DNA of 64,000 bases from Pegoplata infirma (Eukaryota > Arthropoda > Insecta > Diptera > Anthomyiidae), in contig OY992540.1 of the NCBI GenBank assembly GCA_963921195.1, forward strand, positions 76,869,337-76,933,336, given 5' to 3'. This document shows positions 11,566 through 23,544 of the stretch, in pieces (positions within the stretch are counted from its first letter, which is position 1; every line of letters starts with the position of its first letter). The position numbers and the translations under genes are program-made. Under the pieces are notes generated by a model that made no database searches, was not told the origin of the DNA, and worked only from the letters and a program-made list of their open reading frames with translations.

Positions 11566-13310
11566 TAGTGGGGTAAGTCACATTTTCAAAAAAAACTAAG
11601 TTAATGATAGATTTGGATACAGTTTAATGGTATCTTTCGATTAAAAAAAAAAGTTCAAAGAAAATTTTAAAAACGTCTGAGAATTTTATGAGAGAAGTTT
11701 TGCTAGTTAACGATTTATCAAAAACGTTAATTTTGAAAGTGAGGTTAGTCCACAATTTTTTTGTAGCGCTAAAAACAACCAAATAATTGCTGATTAAATA
11801 AAACATTGGTGTTTTCAACTATTAAATAACTCTATAGTTACATCCTTAACTAATTTTCTTCAGAATTCTGAGATAAGCTGAACAAAATTTTACTAGTCAA
11901 CGATTTATCAAAAACATTTATTTTGAAAGTGGGGTTAGTCCACAATTTTTGTTGTAGTGCATAAAATTACCTTTTTATCGCTGATTAAGAATATTCGTAG
12001 TGTTTTTAACACTTAACTAGCCCTATTTCATAATCATAAAATAATTTTGTTACAGAATTGTGAGAAAATCTGAACAAAATTTTACTAATTAACGATTTAT
12101 CAAAAATGTTAATTTTGAAAGTGAGGCTAGTCCACACAAAATTTTTGTTTGTAATGTTAAAAATAACCTTATAATAGCTGATGGAGTAAAACATTGATGA
12201 TTTTTATTCTTAAATAACTCCATAATTTAATCCTAAACTAAATTTGTTACAGAATTCTGAGATGCGCTAAACAAAATTTTACTAGTTAACGATTTATCAA
12301 AAACATTAATTTTGAAAGTGGTGTTAGTCCACATTTTTTTGTAATGCATAAAATAACCTTTTTATCTCTGATAAAGAATATCCGTAGCGTTTTTAACTCT
12401 AAAATAGCCCTATTGCATAATCCTAAACAAATTTTGTTACAAAATTGTATGATGAGCTAAACAAAATTTTACTAGTAAACGATTTATCAAAAATGTTAAT
12501 TTTGAAAGTGAGGCTAGTCCACACAAATTTTTTTTTGTAGTGTTAAAAATAACCTAATTATCGCTGATAGAGTATAACATTGATGATTTTTATTCATAAT
12601 TAGCTCCATAATTTAATCCTAAACAAAATTTGTTACAGCATTCTGAGATGACCTAAACAAAATTTTACTAGTTAACGATTTATCAAAAACATTAATTTTG
12701 AAAGTGGTGTTAGTCCACATTTTTTTTGTAATGCATAAAATAACCTTTTTATCTCTGATAAAGAATATCTGTAGCATTTTTAGCTCTAAAATAGCCCTAT
12801 TGCTTAATCCTAAACACATTTTGTTACAAAATTGTAAGATGAGCTAAACAAAATTTTACTAGTAAACGATTTATCAAAAATGTTAATTTTGAAAGTGAGG
12901 CTAGTCCACACAAAATTTTTTTTGTAGTGTTAAAAATAGCCTAATAATGGCTGATAGAGTAAAACATAGATGATTTTTATTCTTAAATAACTCCATAATT
13001 TAATCCTAAACTAAATTTGTTACAGAATTCTGAAATGCGCTAAACAAAATTTACTAGTTAACGATTTATCAAAAACATTAATTTTAAAAGTGGTGTTAGT
13101 CCACATTTTTTTTGTAATGCATAAAATAACCTTTTTATCTCTGATAAAGAATATCTGTAGCATTTTTAGCTCTAAAATAGCCCTATTGCTTAATCCTAAA
13201 CACATTTTGTTACAAAATTGTAAGATGAGCTAAAAAAAATTTTACTAGTAAACGATTTATCAAAAATGTTAATTTTGAAAGTGATGCTAGTCCACAATTT
13301 TTTTAGTCTA
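11566..13310 (+). repeat. Dimeric ~190-197-bp satellite, forward block
   Basis: The anchor CGATTTATCAAAAA falls at 11711, 11901, 12093, 12290, 12480, 12676, 12867, 13062 and 13253, giving intervals of 190, 192, 197, 190, 196, 191, 195 and 191. The later monomers alternate between type A (GTGGTGTTAGTCCAC, TAGCGTTTTT, ATAGCCCTATTGC) and type B (GTGAGGCTAGTCCACACAAA, GATGATTTTTATTC). The higher-order unit is therefore about 387 bp. No coding content. Confidence 0.9.
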
Positions 13311-14310
13311 CGAAAGTTAGATTAGGATTAAATTATGGAGTTATTTATGAATAAAAATCATCAATGTTTACTCTATCAGCGATTATTAGGCTATTTTTAA
13401 AACTACAAAAAAAAATTGTGTGGACTAACCTCACTTTCAAAATTAACATTTTTGATAAATCGTTTACTAGTAAAACTTTGTTCAGAACATCTCAGAATTC
13501 TGTATTAAAGTTAGTTAAGGATTAAATTATGGAGTTATTAAAGAATAAAAATCATCAATGTTTTACTCTATTAGCGAATGTTAGGGTATTTTTAACACTA
13601 CAAAAAATTGTGGACTAGCCTCACTTTCAAAATTAACATTTTTGATAAATCGTTTACTAGTAAAATTTTGTTTAGCTCATCTTACAATTCTGTAACAAAA
13701 TTAGTTTAGGACTAAGCAATAGGGCTATTGTAGAGTTAAAAACGCTACGGATATTCTTTATCAGAGATAAAAAGGTTATTTTATGCATTACAAAAAAAAT
13801 GTGGACTAACACCACTTTCAAAATTAATGTTTTTGATAAATCGTTAACTAGTAAAATTTTGTTTAGCTCATCTCAGAATTCTGTAACAAATTTAGTTTAG
13901 GATTAAATTATGGATTTATTTAAGAATAAAAATCATCAATGTTTTACTCTATCAGCGATTATTAGGCTATTTTTAACACTACAAAAAAAATTTTGTGTGG
14001 ACTAGCCTCACTTTCTAGCCTCACTTTTACTCTATCAGCGATTATTAGGTTATTTTTACACTACAAAAAATTGTGGACTATCACTTTCAAAATTAACATT
14101 TTTGATAAATCGTTTACTAGTAAATTTTTTTTTAGCTCATCTTACAATTTTGTGACAAAATGTGTTTAGGATTACGCAATAGGGCTATTTTAGAGCTAAA
14201 AATGCTACGGATATTCTTTATCAGAGATAAAAAGGTTATTTTATGCATTACAAAAAAAAGTGTGGACTAACACCACTTTCAAAATTAATGTTTTTGATAA
14301 ATCGTTTACT
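13311..14310 (-). repeat. Dimeric satellite, inverted block
   Basis: The same monomers on the opposite strand, with the anchor complement (TTTTTGATAAATCG) ending at about 13462, 13652, 13843, 14112 and 14304. The A/B alternation is kept. The 269-bp gap before 14112 holds a partial duplication (about 14000-14070). The switch point is near 13305-13320. Confidence 0.9.
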
Positions 14311-14539
14311 TCCAAATTCTTTCTCAGATAATTATTTTATACAAATCGAGATGTTTTGTCTCAAAATATATAGTTTGTGATTTTTTTTTTTTTGAAAGTG
14401 AAATAAGTCCATTCTTTATAGTGAGAAATGGCTGGTTTTGATACATCCTTACAAAATAATACTCAATAAGTAAATTTAGGTACCTGAGATAACATCTTCA
14501 TTAAAATTTAATCAATAGAAAGTACCCAGATTTTTAAAG

Positions 14540-15440
14540 TCTAAAAAACGCAAACCCTTCAATATCTCGTTTTGAAACCACTTTCATAATAATCGGTTCA
14601 ATTCATGAAATAAAAAAGTACCGAAAGTACACTATTTTACCCCTTTTCTCCCCATAGAAATGGAATTTCCAAAAAAATTTTTCACTGATGGATCCCACAT
14701 TCCAAATTTCAAGTGTCTGGAATCATTATTTCAGAAAATATTAAAAGTACCAAAAGAAGGAAATTTTTGAAAATAATTTTTTCTAGAATTTTTTTTTTCG
14801 CCGAAGAATCCTACATTCATCCCCATTATATCAGGAAATAAAAAAAGTACCAATAGTTCACTTTTTTCCCCTTTTACCTCCTAAGAAACAAAAGAAGAAT
14901 CCTACATTCATCCCCATTATATCAGGAAATAAAAAAAGTACCAATAGTACACTTTTTTCCCCTTTTACCTCCTAAGAAACAAAATATCCAAAAAGTAATT
15001 TTTCCGAAATATTTTTATTCACCACAATATCCCACATTCTAAAGTTTAGGTGTTTGGGATCATTATTTCAGGAAATATAAAAAGTACCGGTAGTACACTT
15101 TTTTTATCCTTCGAAACGGAATTTCCAAAAACTGTTTTTTCCAGAATGTCTTTTTTTTCTTTGGAAAGGAAATTTTCAAAAAGAAATATTTCTAGAATGT
15201 TCTTTTCACCGAAGAATCCTACATGCCAAATTTAAAATTTCTAGTACCATTATTTCAGGAAATAAAAAAAGTACTAATTGTAAACTTTTTACCCTTTTAC
15301 CTCCTAAGAAACAAAATATCCAAAAAGTACTTTTTCCAAAATATTTTTTTTTTTTTAATGATTCTACATTCTAAATTTCAGGTGTCTAGGATCATTATTT
15401 CAAAACCACATTTTTTTACACCTTTTACCACCCTTATTAT
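14540..15440 (+). repeat. 'AGTACC' satellite, right block
   Basis: The same unit as 11040-11565, with cores near 14619, 14747, 14844, 14937, 15083 and 15270. A nearly exact ~91-bp tandem duplication (GAAGAATCCTACATTCATCC at about 14803 and 14894) shows recent local copying. Confidence 0.75.
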
Positions 15441-15588
15441 TCTAGGGGAGATCTAGCCCATACGGCATTTTTTTGTTACCCCCCTAGGACGCAACATTGT
15501 ACCGGTAGAAGCAGACTAAATAAAACAAATTTATAAGAAATAAATTTCATGATAGCCGTAATAAGGGTTAAAGATAAAGGGTAGGTGT

Positions 15589-16645
15589 TAGGGCTTCCAA
15601 TCGGGATTGGTTTTTCTGAATCCCGGGATTCGGGATTGAAGAAAAATTTTCGGGATCCCGATTTCGGGATCCCGGGATTTTCGGGATATTTTGAATCCCG
15701 GGATTCACGGGATTTTTTGTAAATTTTCAGGATTTTCGAAAATTTTTAGTATTTTTTGTCACTTTAAAAAAATTTACACGTTCGTAAAAATTAGCAAAGT
15801 TTTGTTTATGTTGTGAACTTCAAAAAAAGGTCGAAATTCCTACTGTGAAGAATATCCGTACTCGGTTATCTTTCGTCGTGGCTCATCGTTATCAACTTTT
15901 ACTGAGCGTGAGTTGAAAAAAAAATAAATTAATTTTCAAATTTTTGCATAAGTGATTAATTTTTTGCTAATTTTTTATTTTTAATTTTATTTAATTTATT
16001 TGTTTTTTTTTTTTTTTTTCTTGCAAAAAAAAATATTTTTTAGCAATGTTTTTTTTTTGGTAAAAAATGTGTTAGCGAGAGTGCGAGAGTAGAGTTTGCA
16101 TGACTCACGCGTGAGCGTAAATGATAAGTAAGTGATTCCATTATTGTTTGAGTGAGCGTGACTAAGTGTGAGTCAAACCCCACTTACGCCTTTAAAAAAA
16201 TGTTTTAGTAAAACATAAAATTAAAAAATTTACAACTTAAGGAGTTAAGATGTGCCATTTACGTCAATATTCTTCTTGTAAGAGTAAAAGCAATAAATTT
16301 AAAAGCCCTTATGTCGAACCACCACTAGTTTTCAGAATTTCTTTACATTTTGCAAACGTTTCACCTTTTTCTATAACAAAAACATGGTACCTAACGGAAC
16401 TTTTGTCGATTTTTTTTTATTTTGTTTCACAAAATTCATATTATATTCAAATTATTTAAAAAAACTCTAAAAATAATAAAAAAATATTAAAAAAAAATAA
16501 AAAATTCGGGATCCCGAAAATCTCGGGATTTCTGATTTTCAATCCCGGGATTTGCCTAATCCCGAAAATCCCGGGATTTCCGGGATCGGGATATCCCGAA
16601 AATCCCGGGATTTCCGGGATCGGGATATCCCGATTGGAAGCCCTA
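15589..16645. mobile_element. hAT-type MITE with CCCGGGATT subterminal repeats
   Basis: The inverted ends TAGGGCTTCCAATCGGGAT / ATCCCGATTGGAAGCCCTA are flanked by the exact 8-bp repeat GTAGGTGT (15581-15588 and 16646-16653). The 8-bp duplication and a TIR starting TAGGG (hAT consensus YARNG) support hAT. Both subterminal zones are dense in CGGGATCCCG/CCCGGGATT words. The middle (about 16060-16190) has GTGAGTG-type words like those of the 27173 and 33368 elements. No transposase. Confidence 0.9.
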
Positions 16646-16653
16646 GTAGGTGT

Positions 16654-17160
16654 GTTTTGAGAAAATGTTTAAATTAAAAAAATATTATAGATCGTTCATA
16701 CATTTGACTGCACAAGGGGTGCAATCTTATTGTTAGTGTAGTTAGAGCGTTTCAGCAAATTTTGAAAAATGTAATTTTGTTTGGGAGCCCCCTGAGGAAT
16801 TGGAAATAGAGTATTAATTTGTTTGGTAAAAATGTCTAGAGGTAAAAATTAGTGGTGGTCGGACTCGCTGCTGTTCCCTCTAGGACGCAGCATGAAGCAG
16901 TAGACCTGATTTAAATATTGGAAAACTGCAATAAACTTTTTTCAAAAAATCTAAAAGATGCTAATAATCGTAGTCCCACGATCTTACTGGACAAAAAGTT
17001 TGTAGAATCGATAGAAGTTCTCCACAAAAAAGGAAAGAGCCAAACATTTTTAAAAATGAGATTTAAATTTTAAAAATTATAAATCGTAACACTTTCAAGA
17101 AATTTTTAAAGAAATTTAAAAATTAAAAAAAAAAATTGATTTTAGTCCATTGTTGCTAAC
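16654..17160. other. Unannotated stretch
   Basis: AT-rich with short open frames. No element or gene recognised. Confidence 0.55.
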
Positions 17161-17463
17161 TCGAGGTCATTATTTTCTTTACTTACTAAAACTATGATAT
17201 TCTCATAGAATAATTTTCAAGAAAATTATTTTTCTGTTTTTAAATTTATGTTGGTTTATTTTTATTTTAGTTTGATCATTAACGATTTGTCATTAAAAAC
17301 CCTTTGCTACTTGACAATGGAATCTGACAAATTCCGAAACACCTGTCGATTAAGTTTTGCAAAAATAACCAACATAAATTTAAAAACAGAAAAATTATTT
17401 TCTTGAAAATTATTCTATGAGAATATCATAGTTTTAATTAGTAAAGAAAATAATGACCTCGAG
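17161..17463. repeat. Large inverted repeat, ~97-bp arms
   Basis: The left arm 17161-17257 (TCGAGGTCATTATTTTCTTT...) pairs almost perfectly with the right arm 17367-17463 (...AAAGAAAATAATGACCTCGA), around a spacer of about 110 bp. The high arm identity suggests a young foldback or gene conversion. No target duplication seen. Confidence 0.85.
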
Positions 17464-18439
17464 CCACAATAAATATACTCAAAATATAATATTTTAAAGG
17501 TCGAATAAAACTATTTTTATTTTTTAATAAAAAATAATCAGAATTAGTCTTTTAATTTTTTACAATTTGAATTAAATATATAGCTGATTTCCTAAGATTC
17601 CGTTAAAGAAAAATTAGTCCATTATTTGTGGCCAATAGTGTTTATCTGTTTCAAAACAGATGTCGTTTTATTTATAAAAATATAACAACAATGATGCTTA
17701 ATAATTGCATGTTTAGAGAATTAGGGCTGTTGTTGATGTTGTTTTTGTTGTTACCACACAACCATAACAATCGTTTACAACAATTTTTTTTTTTACAATA
17801 TTTTTTCGACTAAAACATCATCCAACAACCACTTGTCACAACTGGTGGTGGTGGTAAAACGATGTTGCTGTAACAGAAGTATCATCATCACCATCATCAT
17901 CACCATCATCATCATGAGCTCTAGCAGCAGTAACAGCAGCAACCAACATCAGCTGTTTGTTTCTACTTGACTAACTGAGTTCATTCTCCGTCGCCGTTGA
18001 TGTTGTTGTTGTTATTGTATCGTTGTTAATAACAACGTTAAGATCGTTTAATGACCCCATTCTCTGTTTTAACTTTTTTTTTCTTTTTTTTTGTGATCTG
18101 TCTACCAAAAACAGGTGTATTATAATCATACTCGTGCTGTAGAAATTGAATTGAAAACAACGAAAAAAACACAACCAATTTTAATTTTATAGAATAAGAA
18201 GTATAATGAACCCTTTTTATCATACATATATTTTCATATAAAGTGAGAGGTAAAATTATGAATTTTTTTTGAAAGATGATGATTTGTCATAGACTTATGA
18301 AAAAATTAATTTCTTAATGAAATTGGATCATATCATAAAAAAGAAGAATCTAAATATCTTGTTTCTTAAAACCCAGCAAAATGTTCAGTTGTAAACAAAA
18401 TCGCGATTACCTTGTCTTCTAGGGTCGATGAATATTGTT
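17464..18439. other. Unannotated stretch with CAT/ATC microsatellite
   Basis: Holds the trinucleotide run ATCATCATCACC... at 17881-17914 and GTTGTTGTT/CAGCAGCAG-like tracts on both sides. Such tracts are frequent in fly introns and UTRs. No exon with convincing splice context could be supported. Confidence 0.55.
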
Positions 18440-19053
18440 TAAGATTTTGTCTTGCCCAATGGCAAACTCTTTCAGATTTTCCTTGAATAAGGGTATCTAC
18501 CCCTCTTGATGGAACGAGGCCAACGTCCAACTTATTCCTAAAAAGGGTTTGTCTTCAAACCACAAGAACTATCACCCGATATCAATTTGTTCTACGCTCT
18601 TGAAGGCGATAGAGAACATGGTAAATCCTCGTTCTACAGGAGACCTGACGGCATTCCTTTCAGAACGTTGGAGTCGTTCCATTCACCAAATTGGTTGCTT
18701 TTTACGGTGATCTCATAACATCTTAAGATAAACAAATGCAGCTATGAACTGATTTCTACAAGGAAATGTTGTCTGAAACATCTATCACCCACACACAACC
18801 ACTTTGTAGATGCGAGTCACATGAGGTCAACCAGGATATAAGAACGGAATGTTCCTCGAATCTAGAAGAAAAGGCTTTCTGAGGTCATTTCCCCATATCT
18901 ACGAAGTAAAAAGGTTGGTTTTCGCCAAGAAAAATCAACAATCCGTAGAATGGAGATCCCCACGTTACCTCGTATTCATCAAATTTGTGAAGGCATTTGA
19001 TACGCTGAACCATAGCGATATCTGGTGAGCATTAGAGTGTAACATAGTGCCTA

Positions 19054-19263
19054 GATTAGCAACCACCACCAAGCAATTCAATGTTACATTTGACGTTTAC
19101 AAACGTTAAACTCGATGGTAAGAATCATTTTGACATTGGATTGCTTGCAATCTATAGAACACCAGCTCTACTATAGATTGCAAGCAAAATGATGCTTAAC
19201 ATCGAGTTTGGTGTTTTTAAACGTCAAATGTGACACTGAATTGCTTGGTGGTGGTTGCTAATC
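19054..19263. mobile_element. Mariner-type palindromic MITE, 210 bp
   Basis: GATTAGCAACCACCACCAAG at the left is inverted at the right (CTTGGTGGTGGTTGCTAATC), flanked by TA on both sides (19052-19053, 19264-19265). The arms pair nearly end to end, including GATTGCAATCTATAG-like words around the centre. TA flanks suggest Tc1/mariner mobilisation. It interrupts the RTE-like RT after motif A. Confidence 0.8.
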
Positions 19264-19492
19264 TAGACGGTGTTTAAGGGAGTTCCTCCAAAGTTGGTCG
19301 TAATTATAAAGGGAATGTACGCGAACGCAACATGCAAAATTCTCCATAAAAATGATTTGTCCGATAAGATAAGCATCAATAAGGGAGTTCGTCAAGGCTG
19401 CGTTCTATCCCCATTTCTTTTTAATGTAGTTTGGGATGTCATCTTGCGTCAGGCCACAACTCAAAGAAACGGAATATCATGGGGACTTTACA

Positions 19493-20055
19493 CTCAAAAA
19501 AAAACTGTAAAGTTGGCAAAAAATTTAGTTAAATTTAACTAAAAAAACACCTGATTTTGAACCTACTAAATTTCTAGTTAATTTAACAAAAAATATTTAG
19601 TTAACTTTTCGTAGAATGAATGTAGCAAAAAAACAGTAATTTTAACTAAAAATTCAGCTGAAAATTTCGTAACATTTTTTATTTGGTGAATTCAGCTAAC
19701 CTTTTTTTTTAAATAAAAAAAAAATATATTTTTTACAGCGTTAAGTTCAGCTTAAGTACTAATGAGACTAATGAGATTTGCATAGGAGGCTACACAAGAA
19801 ATGTTTAAAATTTTCGACTTGACAAAAATGTTACAAAAAATCAGCAAATTAATTAGTAAAAATTTGTAAACTCAGTTTTAAAGTCAACAAAAAAAATTAA
19901 TTCCAAATTTGTACAAAACTAGTATTTTCGTAAATCGAACTTAACTAAAAAAAGTAGTTAAAACGCTGATTTTAACTAAAAATTTGCTAAAAAGCCAGTA
20001 AACTCGAGTTAACAAAAAAAAGTTTGTTAACTTTACAGTTTTATTTTTTTGAGTG
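19493..20055. mobile_element. MITE with CACTCAAAAAAA termini
   Basis: TTACACTCAAAAAAAAACTG at the left and TTTTTTTGAGTGTAAG at the right are inverse. Extended pairing covers CTGTAAAGTT/AACTTTACAG. A TA flanks each end. The interior repeats TTTAACTAAAAA-type words. It splits the RTE-like RT between motif B and the YADD block. Confidence 0.75.
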
Positions 20056-20830
20056 TAAGAGAGGCTGGTGGACCTCGAATACGCGGACGATATATGCCTT
20101 CTTACACACACTCATGTTGATATAACTAATAATCTCTGCACTGTTGTAGAGTATGTTTCAATTTCATGTCTTAAGATCAACATTTCCACATCAACGGAAT
20201 TCAACTTGAAGAGGTAGAATCCTTTTGTTACCTTGCTAGTATCACTGATAAACAGGGTGGATCTAGTACTGCTATTTTAAACCGGGTAAAAAAGGACGGC
20301 AGGCGATCGGATGGCTAAACAAAGTTTTGGAAATCTTCAATCCTTTCAATTAGAACAAAGCTGAATATTTTCAAATAAAACGTCAAGTCAGTTGCCCTTT
20401 ACGGCTGTGAAACGTGGAATACTGCCTATTCTGATATTATTTTGGTACAAGTGTTCGTTAACAACTGTCTCTGTAGGATACTAAAAATAATCTGGTAAAA
20501 TGCTCGTCTGTGTCTTCTACCCAAAGCGAGATATGCCACCACAAATGCAAATGTATAAGGCATACTCTCCGTAAAAACAACAACGATGTTGTCAAGTAGG
20601 CACTTGAATGGAATCCGCAGGGAAGTAGGCGTAGGGGTAGTCCTGCTCACACATGGAAGCGACAAATCCAAGGAGAAATTAAAAAAGCCCCACTATACCG
20701 TAATCGCAGCCATCCCAACGTAATAAAGAGTGGGTTGTATTTCGTCCCAAAGGAGGCCACCAGACAATGACTCAAAACAGCAGATATGGACGCCACAACT
20801 GTATAATAGAATTACAGAAGTTCAAACTAG

Positions 20831-21409
20831 GATTTACTCTGTTGTACCATGGTGTCTTTGCTATTTAGTTAGTTTTTAAAGAGTGGTTAAGGAAAAGGCG
20901 ATATGCATTTAGGACTAATGGGAAAGTGATGAGAAAACATAGGCAATCATTTTCAAATTACAGCCTCACCCAATGTCCGAAAAGGACTTGGTGTCCCCTG
21001 TTTAAATTACTCTTTAGATTGATCTTAGGCGGTATAATCTTTACATCGGCATTGAGGAAACTCTGTTGCAACACTAGAAGTGTCAGTAAAACCTGAACCG
21101 CCACTGTGCGACTCAGGAATTAGGGGATTTGCGAACATGTGTAACGCTGAAACTCTGAGTCCAAAAAAGCGCGTTTGGTAGCTTAATTATCAACCAAACT
21201 AGGAAGTAAAAACTAGCAATCCACGCGACCAAATTTAAAAATGGCTAATGAATCGTCCAAAAAATGAAAACGAAACCGAATACTCCCGATGACGACTACG
21301 ATTGGATTTTGAAACATTAAAAATTTAAATGATAGAGACAGCATAAACTACATATATGAATTCACGTTTTCTGTTAATTGAAAGAGAATTTCAGAAATAT
21401 AAATTGAAA
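20831..21409. other. Unannotated stretch between RTE-like fragments
   Basis: No open frame of note. It may be 5' untranslated sequence of the following RTE-like copy, but that is a guess from position only. Confidence 0.4.
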
Positions 21410-22230
21410 ATTTTGGATTTATGTGAGGTTCGTTGCAACGGAGCTGGTGAATCCAGATCCCCAACAAACAATAACATTCTTCTTTAGTCAGGAAAAGATA
21501 TCGCTAGCAACCGAGAGGCCGAAGTTGTTATTTACTATCACCAGAAGCTCCAAATTAGCAACCGACGACGAAAAGGATAATATTTACAGTCAACTCAATG
21601 TTGTGTATGACTCTCTTCCTCGTCGGGACATCTTTCTTCTAATGGGCGGTCTCAACGCAACAAACCCCAACAAACAATTCCCTTCTTCTTTACTCAGGAA
21701 AAAATATAGTTAGCAACCGAAAGGCCGAAGTTGGTATTTACTTTTACCAGAAGCTCCGAATCAGCAACCGACGCGACGAATAATATTTACAGTCACCTAA
21801 ATGTTGTGTATGACTCTCTTCCCCGTGGGGACATCTTTCTTCTAATGGGCGATCTCAACACAAAAATGGGTAGTGATAACAAGTCAATTGAACATGTCAT
21901 GGGAAAACGTATTCTACGCATATTTTGACCAAGTTTCAAACAAAGAATTACTACGAAGAACAAACCAATTTAAAATTGTCATCAAAATTAAAAGTAGAAA
22001 GTTGAACTGGAATGGATACGTTAAGGGATGAAAACAACATAGCGAAACATGTCTTACGTTGGAACACCTTTAATAAAGTGAATCATGATGTCGGTATGCC
22101 TCGCATAACCTGAAGAAGATCCACAGTAGATTTGATTAGGTATTTTAATTTGAGCAGGAGTCAACTTAGAAACCCTGCGAAACCGTGTTCGTTGGAAGTC
22201 AGCCGAAGTGGAAGCCCAATGCTCCAGTAG
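21410..22230 (+). pseudogene. RTE-like element, internally deleted, endonuclease segment duplicated
   Basis: Translation gives an APE-type endonuclease stretch, NIYSQLNVVYDSLPRRDIFLLMG(G/D)LN (DLN is the catalytic-type motif of this domain), at about 21575-21650. A second copy is at about 21780-21860. The tandem unit is about 206 bp (starts near 21459 and 21665, both CCCCAACAAACAAT). After about 60 bp of unclear sequence, 21990-22210 resembles the C-terminal tail of such elements (a WRRST-like and an RNRVRW-like stretch in different frames). The whole RT is missing. It is a deletion derivative that cannot work. Confidence 0.6.
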
Positions 22231-23500
22231 GATTTAAAGGAATTATATACATATTTAACTCAAGAAACTGTTGAATACTTCGGTCTGTAATGGTTATCGA
22301 TTGAGGAAATCCTTAGCAGTCCTGATCGCCTAACCGTCTGTTGAATGATTCAGACTTGGGTGATTATTGACGTAAATAAAACCCCTTCGTAATGCCATGT
22401 GCGCTATTTCCTTTTCTCAATTTCGAATTTTTTCATTGATCTACAAATTTTGTTGTATTTACACAAAATAAAACAAATTCCCTTATGTTTTATTGCACCT
22501 TAATTACTATCTTTGAAGACATTAAATATCGTTTTAGTTCATTAATCATGACAAACATTGTGTGAAAAATACGAAAATGCAGGCACATGCCACAAAAATA
22601 TGTAATAGAATCAAACAGACAAACTAAAACTCACAACTGAAAATAGATGGATGCACCTACGACAAGTTACCAGCTAATAACTGAAAAATAGCAGCAACAA
22701 CTAGTAGAGTTTCAAACAATTAAAGCACCTGCCTACACCTGTTCCATCATGCAAGAATTTTATGAACATAGATGAAGATCATGATGATGAGTGATGAGGA
22801 TCATTATAGTGATGAAGATCATTGTAATGATCATGATGATGGCGTTGAACATTTTATTTTTATGAAATGCAGCTGTGATGAGTGGTAGCAAAGAGAGGAA
22901 GGAAGCAGGGGAATTGATAACGGAAAATTATGAAGTATATTTTATTGAATTTTTATAAAAATATATTAAAATTAAGATTCACACGCCCAAAATATTTTTA
23001 CAAAATAATTTTTTTTTTTACACAATCTTTAATTAAGATTATTTAACCAGAGTAAATATTTTAAATGCACGCGCCATGTGAAATGTAAAGAAGACATGAA
23101 CGAACGAATGAATGTATGCGTGGGAGGTGGGTGTTTAGTTTTTTTCACTTATTTGCTTAAAAAAACATTCATTACACATCAGTAACAGAGATGCCAGATA
23201 AAAGGATATAATGGTCTCTATAATGGGGATTTCAAATTTGGGTTGTTGTTTGGAGATTTGTACCTTTTAGTTTTAGATAGTATAAAAGTAACTCCTAGAA
23301 ATATCGGTCCAACACATCCGTCGGTATGTCTGTTGGAACACACAAAATTTTGAAGGGCAAGTTAGACAATATTACAAAAACCACCAAGCATCACGGTGAT
23401 TTTTGTGATAGCTCCGAACAGGTATGTATTATATTGTAGCGAAATCGGTCAAGTGTTTATGGATTTGTGGATTATGATTAGTGTTTGGGAATTCCCGGGA
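22231..23500. other. Unannotated stretch
   Basis: GATGAAGATCATGATGATGA-type trinucleotide sequence lies at about 22765-22845, and a long T-run near 23012. A CCGTCGGTATGTCTGTTGG fragment (about 23320) may be a piece of a mini-me-like microsatellite on the minus strand. No gene recognised. Confidence 0.5.
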
Positions 23501-23507
23501 AACAGGA

Positions 23508-23544
23508 AATTGCTTTTTCCCGAGAATCCCGGGAAAAAGCAATT
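23508..23544. repeat. Hairpin next to a CCCGGGAA motif
   Basis: AATTGCTTTTTCCCG and CGGGAAAAAGCAATT form a perfect 15-bp stem around a loop of about 7 nt. Just upstream is TAGTGTTTGGGAATTCCCGG (about 23479). That could be the end of a hAT-type MITE, but no matching right end was found. Confidence 0.6.

Larger units (their letters stand above)
18440..20830 (+). pseudogene. RTE-like non-LTR retrotransposon, decayed reverse transcriptase
   Basis: Conceptual translation shows RT blocks in order across several frames. WNEANVQLIPKKG and PISICSTLLKAIENMV lie at about 18510-18620. FVKAFDTLNHSDIW, the motif A region, is at about 18985-19022. NKGVRQGCVLSPFLFN (motif B) is at about 19375-19430, and LEYADDICLL, the catalytic YADD, at about 20067-20100. 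ESFCYLASITDKQGG follows near 20215, and WNPQGSRRRG near 20605. This order and the C-terminal WNPQG..RRG tail fit RTE-like elements. Two mariner-type MITEs interrupt it (19054-19263, 19493-20055). Many stops and frameshifts make it non-functional. It is truncated at the 5' side, with no endonuclease upstream. Confidence 0.75.

Noticed and set aside
12619..13205. Two nearly identical small minus-strand open frames
   Set aside because: They recur because the satellite monomer recurs. No start or stop conservation beyond the repeat.
15589..16645. 63-70-codon open frame inside the hAT MITE as a transposase remnant
   Set aside because: No BED finger, DDE/RNase-H-like or dimerisation (hATC) motif visible. 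Composition is AT-driven.
17881..17914. His-rich (CAT)n tract as a possible homeobox- or transcription-factor-type exon
   Set aside because: No flanking conserved domain and no open frame of useful length. Similar tracts recur in non-coding parts of the window.
10168..18382. 8.2-kb element bounded by ATTTTGCTGGGTT / AACCCAGCAAAAT
   Set aside because: The words point away from each other's interior in the wrong sense for one element. They are more likely ends of two separate small repeats, and 13 bp is too little to judge.
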